From Eubacterium sp. (GTDB taxonomy: Bacteria; Bacillota; Clostridia; Lachnospirales; Lachnospiraceae): DNA of 63,782 bases. The stretch lies in contig JAFUPY010000048.1 of assembly GCA_017472565.1 (NCBI GenBank), forward strand, positions 1 to 63,782, in the 5' to 3' direction. The first letter of the stretch is position 1. Each line of letters starts with the position of its first letter. Of the stretch, positions 62,546 through 63,782 are shown one piece after another. Under the pieces are notes generated by a model that was given only the letters and a program-made list of their open reading frames with translations, did not search any database and was not told the origin of the DNA. The position numbers and the translations under genes were made by a program.

Positions 62546-62580
62546 CAAAAAACATACCGTTCTTCCACCCAAGAACCGTA
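62546..62580 (-). terminator. Expression-platform terminator of the cobalamin riboswitch
   Basis: AC-GTTCTT-gggtgg-AAGAAC-GT (one G-G mismatch in a stem of about 10 bp) followed by a TGTTTTTT tract on the minus strand, between the aptamer and the first gene. It would stop transcription when B12 is bound. Confidence 0.7.
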
Positions 62581-62590
62581 CTGCTATTTC

Positions 62591-62736
62591 TATGGGAAGT
62601 ATCCTGACTCGACTTCATCCGCCAACTGCGCCTTCCGGAATGCTTCCGTGGCTTTACCGCAATTCGGTGCAGTTATTGTCCATCATACAGTAGGGGTAAA
62701 CCTGTGCTGGATTCCAACCAGCTTCCTGTCTCCATA
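62591..62736 (-). promoter_or_regulatory. Cobalamin riboswitch (B12 aptamer)
   Basis: On the minus strand, the conserved core reads AATCCAGCACAGG, then GCCACGG, then the B12 box AGTCAGGATAC (62599-62609). A P1 stem is closed by TATGG/CCATA. The length of about 146 nt fits the family. It controls the whole capture-import-salvage operon. Confidence 0.93.
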
Positions 62737-62787
62737 TACCAAGATGTAAGATTGCCCTCACTTCTAACGCGAGGATTGATTGTTTAG

Positions 62788-62816
62788 AGTATAACACCAA
62801 ATGGTAACTATGGCAT
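62788..62816 (-). promoter_or_regulatory. Promoter of the cobalamin operon
   Basis: ATGCCA (62811-62816), 17 bp, TATACT (62788-62793), followed about 55 bp later by the riboswitch. The 464-bp spacer 62467-62930 thus holds this promoter, the aptamer, its terminator and the terminator of the next gene. Confidence 0.55.
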
Positions 62817-62855
62817 AGAGGTTTTTTGTATAATTGGTGTTTTTTTTAGAAAAAC

Positions 62856-62892
62856 AAAAAAACTACCATAAGATAAAAAGTCTCATGGTAGT
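62856..62892 (-). terminator. Terminator of the DUF4143 gene
   Basis: ACTACCAT-G-AGA...TCT-T-ATGGTAGT followed by TTTTTTT on the minus strand. Confidence 0.82.
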
Positions 62893-62930
62893 CACAATAA
62901 ATTATTTTTACTAAGTCATGTCAAAAAATT

Positions 62931-63782
62931 CTATTTCCCATTATTATCTGGCTTCAAAAACATCACATAGTAAATCGGCATATACAACACTTTATTTTTT
63001 TCAGTAGTAATTCTCTCATTCGAAAATACATATCCATATTTTGCGCCGTAATCATCATTTTTCAAAAAGCCATTCAATGCACTGTGAACCATATAGTCCT
63101 TGCCGGATTTTACCTCAACAGGAATTACAGAAAGGGAATCATAATCATCAATCAAAAAGTCTACTTCACCTTTTTGCTTGTTGTCATAATAAAACAAATC
63201 GAAACCATGTGCCTTTAACTCCTGCGCTACTACAGACTCATACACCGTTCCGAGGTTAATACTTTTCACGTCATCCAAAATAGCTCTGATATTGTTTCTA
63301 TAAAGAATTCCCGTCAGTATACCCACATCATTAAGATAAAACTTCAGCAAATTCTTTCCGCTACTTTCAATCAGTGGAAATACAGGTGTCGATATGGCAT
63401 TTACATTCAAAGCAATGCCTGCACTAATCAGATAGTCAAACTCATCCTGATAATCCCTTGACTGTTTCCAGTCCTTTCCCTCTATGTTCTTGATAACAAT
63501 TCTCTTCTTTTTATTCTCTAAAGAAGATGGAATCATATCGAAAATTCGTTTTACCTTCAACTTCTTATTCGAATCCATCTCATATTTAGATGCATCTGCA
63601 CCATAATAATCATGGATTTCGCCCTGAATAGCTCTTACTTTCATGATATTGCTATCCGTTAAAAAAGAGTTAATCGCATCCGGTAGTCCACCCACCAGCA
63701 AATATTTTTTAAAAAGATCCATAACCTTGTTATGCATTCCTTCATCAAGACTTTCTCTTTTCAGAAACTTTGCATGCATAGC
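62931..63782 (-). CDS. AAA-type ATPase with DUF4143 (partial, C-terminal part)
   Basis: 284 codons visible; the gene runs off the right edge, so the P-loop domain is missing. The region LVGGLPDAINSFLTDSNI and the C-terminal nuclease-like core (GTVYESVVAQELKAHG, KQKGEVDFLIDDYDSLSVIPVEVKSGK, with E-V-D and E-V-K residues) are characteristic of DUF4143. These ATPases are common, often horizontally spread, and of uncertain function. The in-frame ATG at 63779 is internal, not the start. Confidence 0.85.
   Translation of the reverse strand, partial: AMHAKFLKRESLDEGMHNKVMDLFKKYLLVGGLPDAINSFLTDSNIMKVRAIQGEIHDYYGADASKYEMDSNKKLKVKRIFDMIPSSLENKKKRIVIKNIEGKDWKQSRDYQDEFDYLISAGIALNVNAISTPVFPLIESSGKNLLKFYLNDVGILTGILYRNNIRAILDDVKSINLGTVYESVVAQELKAHGFDLFYYDNKQKGEVDFLIDDYDSLSVIPVEVKSGKDYMVHSALNGFLKNDDYGAKYGYVFSNERITTEKNKVLYMPIYYVMFLKPDNNGK

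Noticed and set aside
1-63782. tRNA, rRNA or prophage genes
   Set aside because: Reading both strands between genes revealed no cloverleaf, rRNA-like or phage-structural sequence.

Overview
The window reads as chromosomal DNA of an anaerobic gut-type Firmicute, most probably a member of the Lachnospiraceae. Supporting signs are low-to-moderate GC, strong AGGAGG-type ribosome binding sites, a four-subunit pyruvate:ferredoxin oxidoreductase beside pyruvate formate-lyase, ECF vitamin transport, many lipoprotein ABC receptors and a sortase-type surface protein. The genus cannot be fixed from the sequence alone. No rRNA, tRNA, CRISPR array or prophage was seen.

Layout. 0.0-4.3 kb (minus): priA-def-fmt and the start of a membrane zinc peptidase, from a consensus promoter. 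4.3-8.4 kb (minus): a three-gene ribose/galactose-type ABC importer with a GntR/ExuR-like palindrome upstream. 8.4-9.8 kb (plus): pyrBI. 9.8-12.9 kb (minus): an ECF sigma factor with its membrane anti-sigma partner, a metallophosphoesterase and an XRE regulator. 13.0-17.8 kb (minus): an iron alcohol dehydrogenase, an IS200/IS605 element with broken tnpA and intact tnpB, greA, and a homologue of monomethylamine methyltransferase MtmB in which the pyrrolysine site is leucine. 17.9-23.4 kb (minus): a BMP/PnrA-type nucleoside ABC importer with apt. 23.5-29.7 kb: two LpdC-like UbiD decarboxylases (minus), divergent from a MerR-ubiX operon and a second MerR gene (plus). 29.7-37.4 kb (minus): pflA, pflB, a LysR regulator and porGDAB. 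37.5-46.0 kb (minus): a cytidylate-kinase-like protein, phoR, phoP, phoU, pstBAC and two pstS genes. 46.3-47.5 kb (plus): a TSUP exporter and a zinc-ribbon protein. 47.5-52.5 kb (minus): a 1612-residue repeat-rich surface protein. 52.6-62.8 kb (minus): a cobalamin-riboswitch-led capture, import and salvage operon. 62.9-63.8 kb (minus): the end of a DUF4143 ATPase.

The most notable systems are these. (1) The B12 operon encodes two lipoproteins corresponding to the alpha (alpha/alpha toroid) and beta (DUF4430) domains of vertebrate intrinsic factor/transcobalamin, followed by EcfT, a fused double ATPase, EcfS and CobT/S/C/U. It looks like a two-piece bacterial transcobalamin feeding an ECF importer. 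(2) The surface-protein promoter has a run of ten G residues filling part of an exactly 17-bp -35/-10 spacer, the layout of a phase-variable promoter. (3) The MtmB homologue lacks pyrrolysine and is translationally coupled to greA; an IS appears to have split it from the downstream alcohol dehydrogenase. (4) The paired UbiD/UbiX/MerR locus has 19-20 bp spacers carrying GTATA...TATAC dyads, typical of MerR control. (5) Both pstS promoters carry the same PHO-box-like block.

All function calls come from reading motifs and overall family resemblance; no database search was run.
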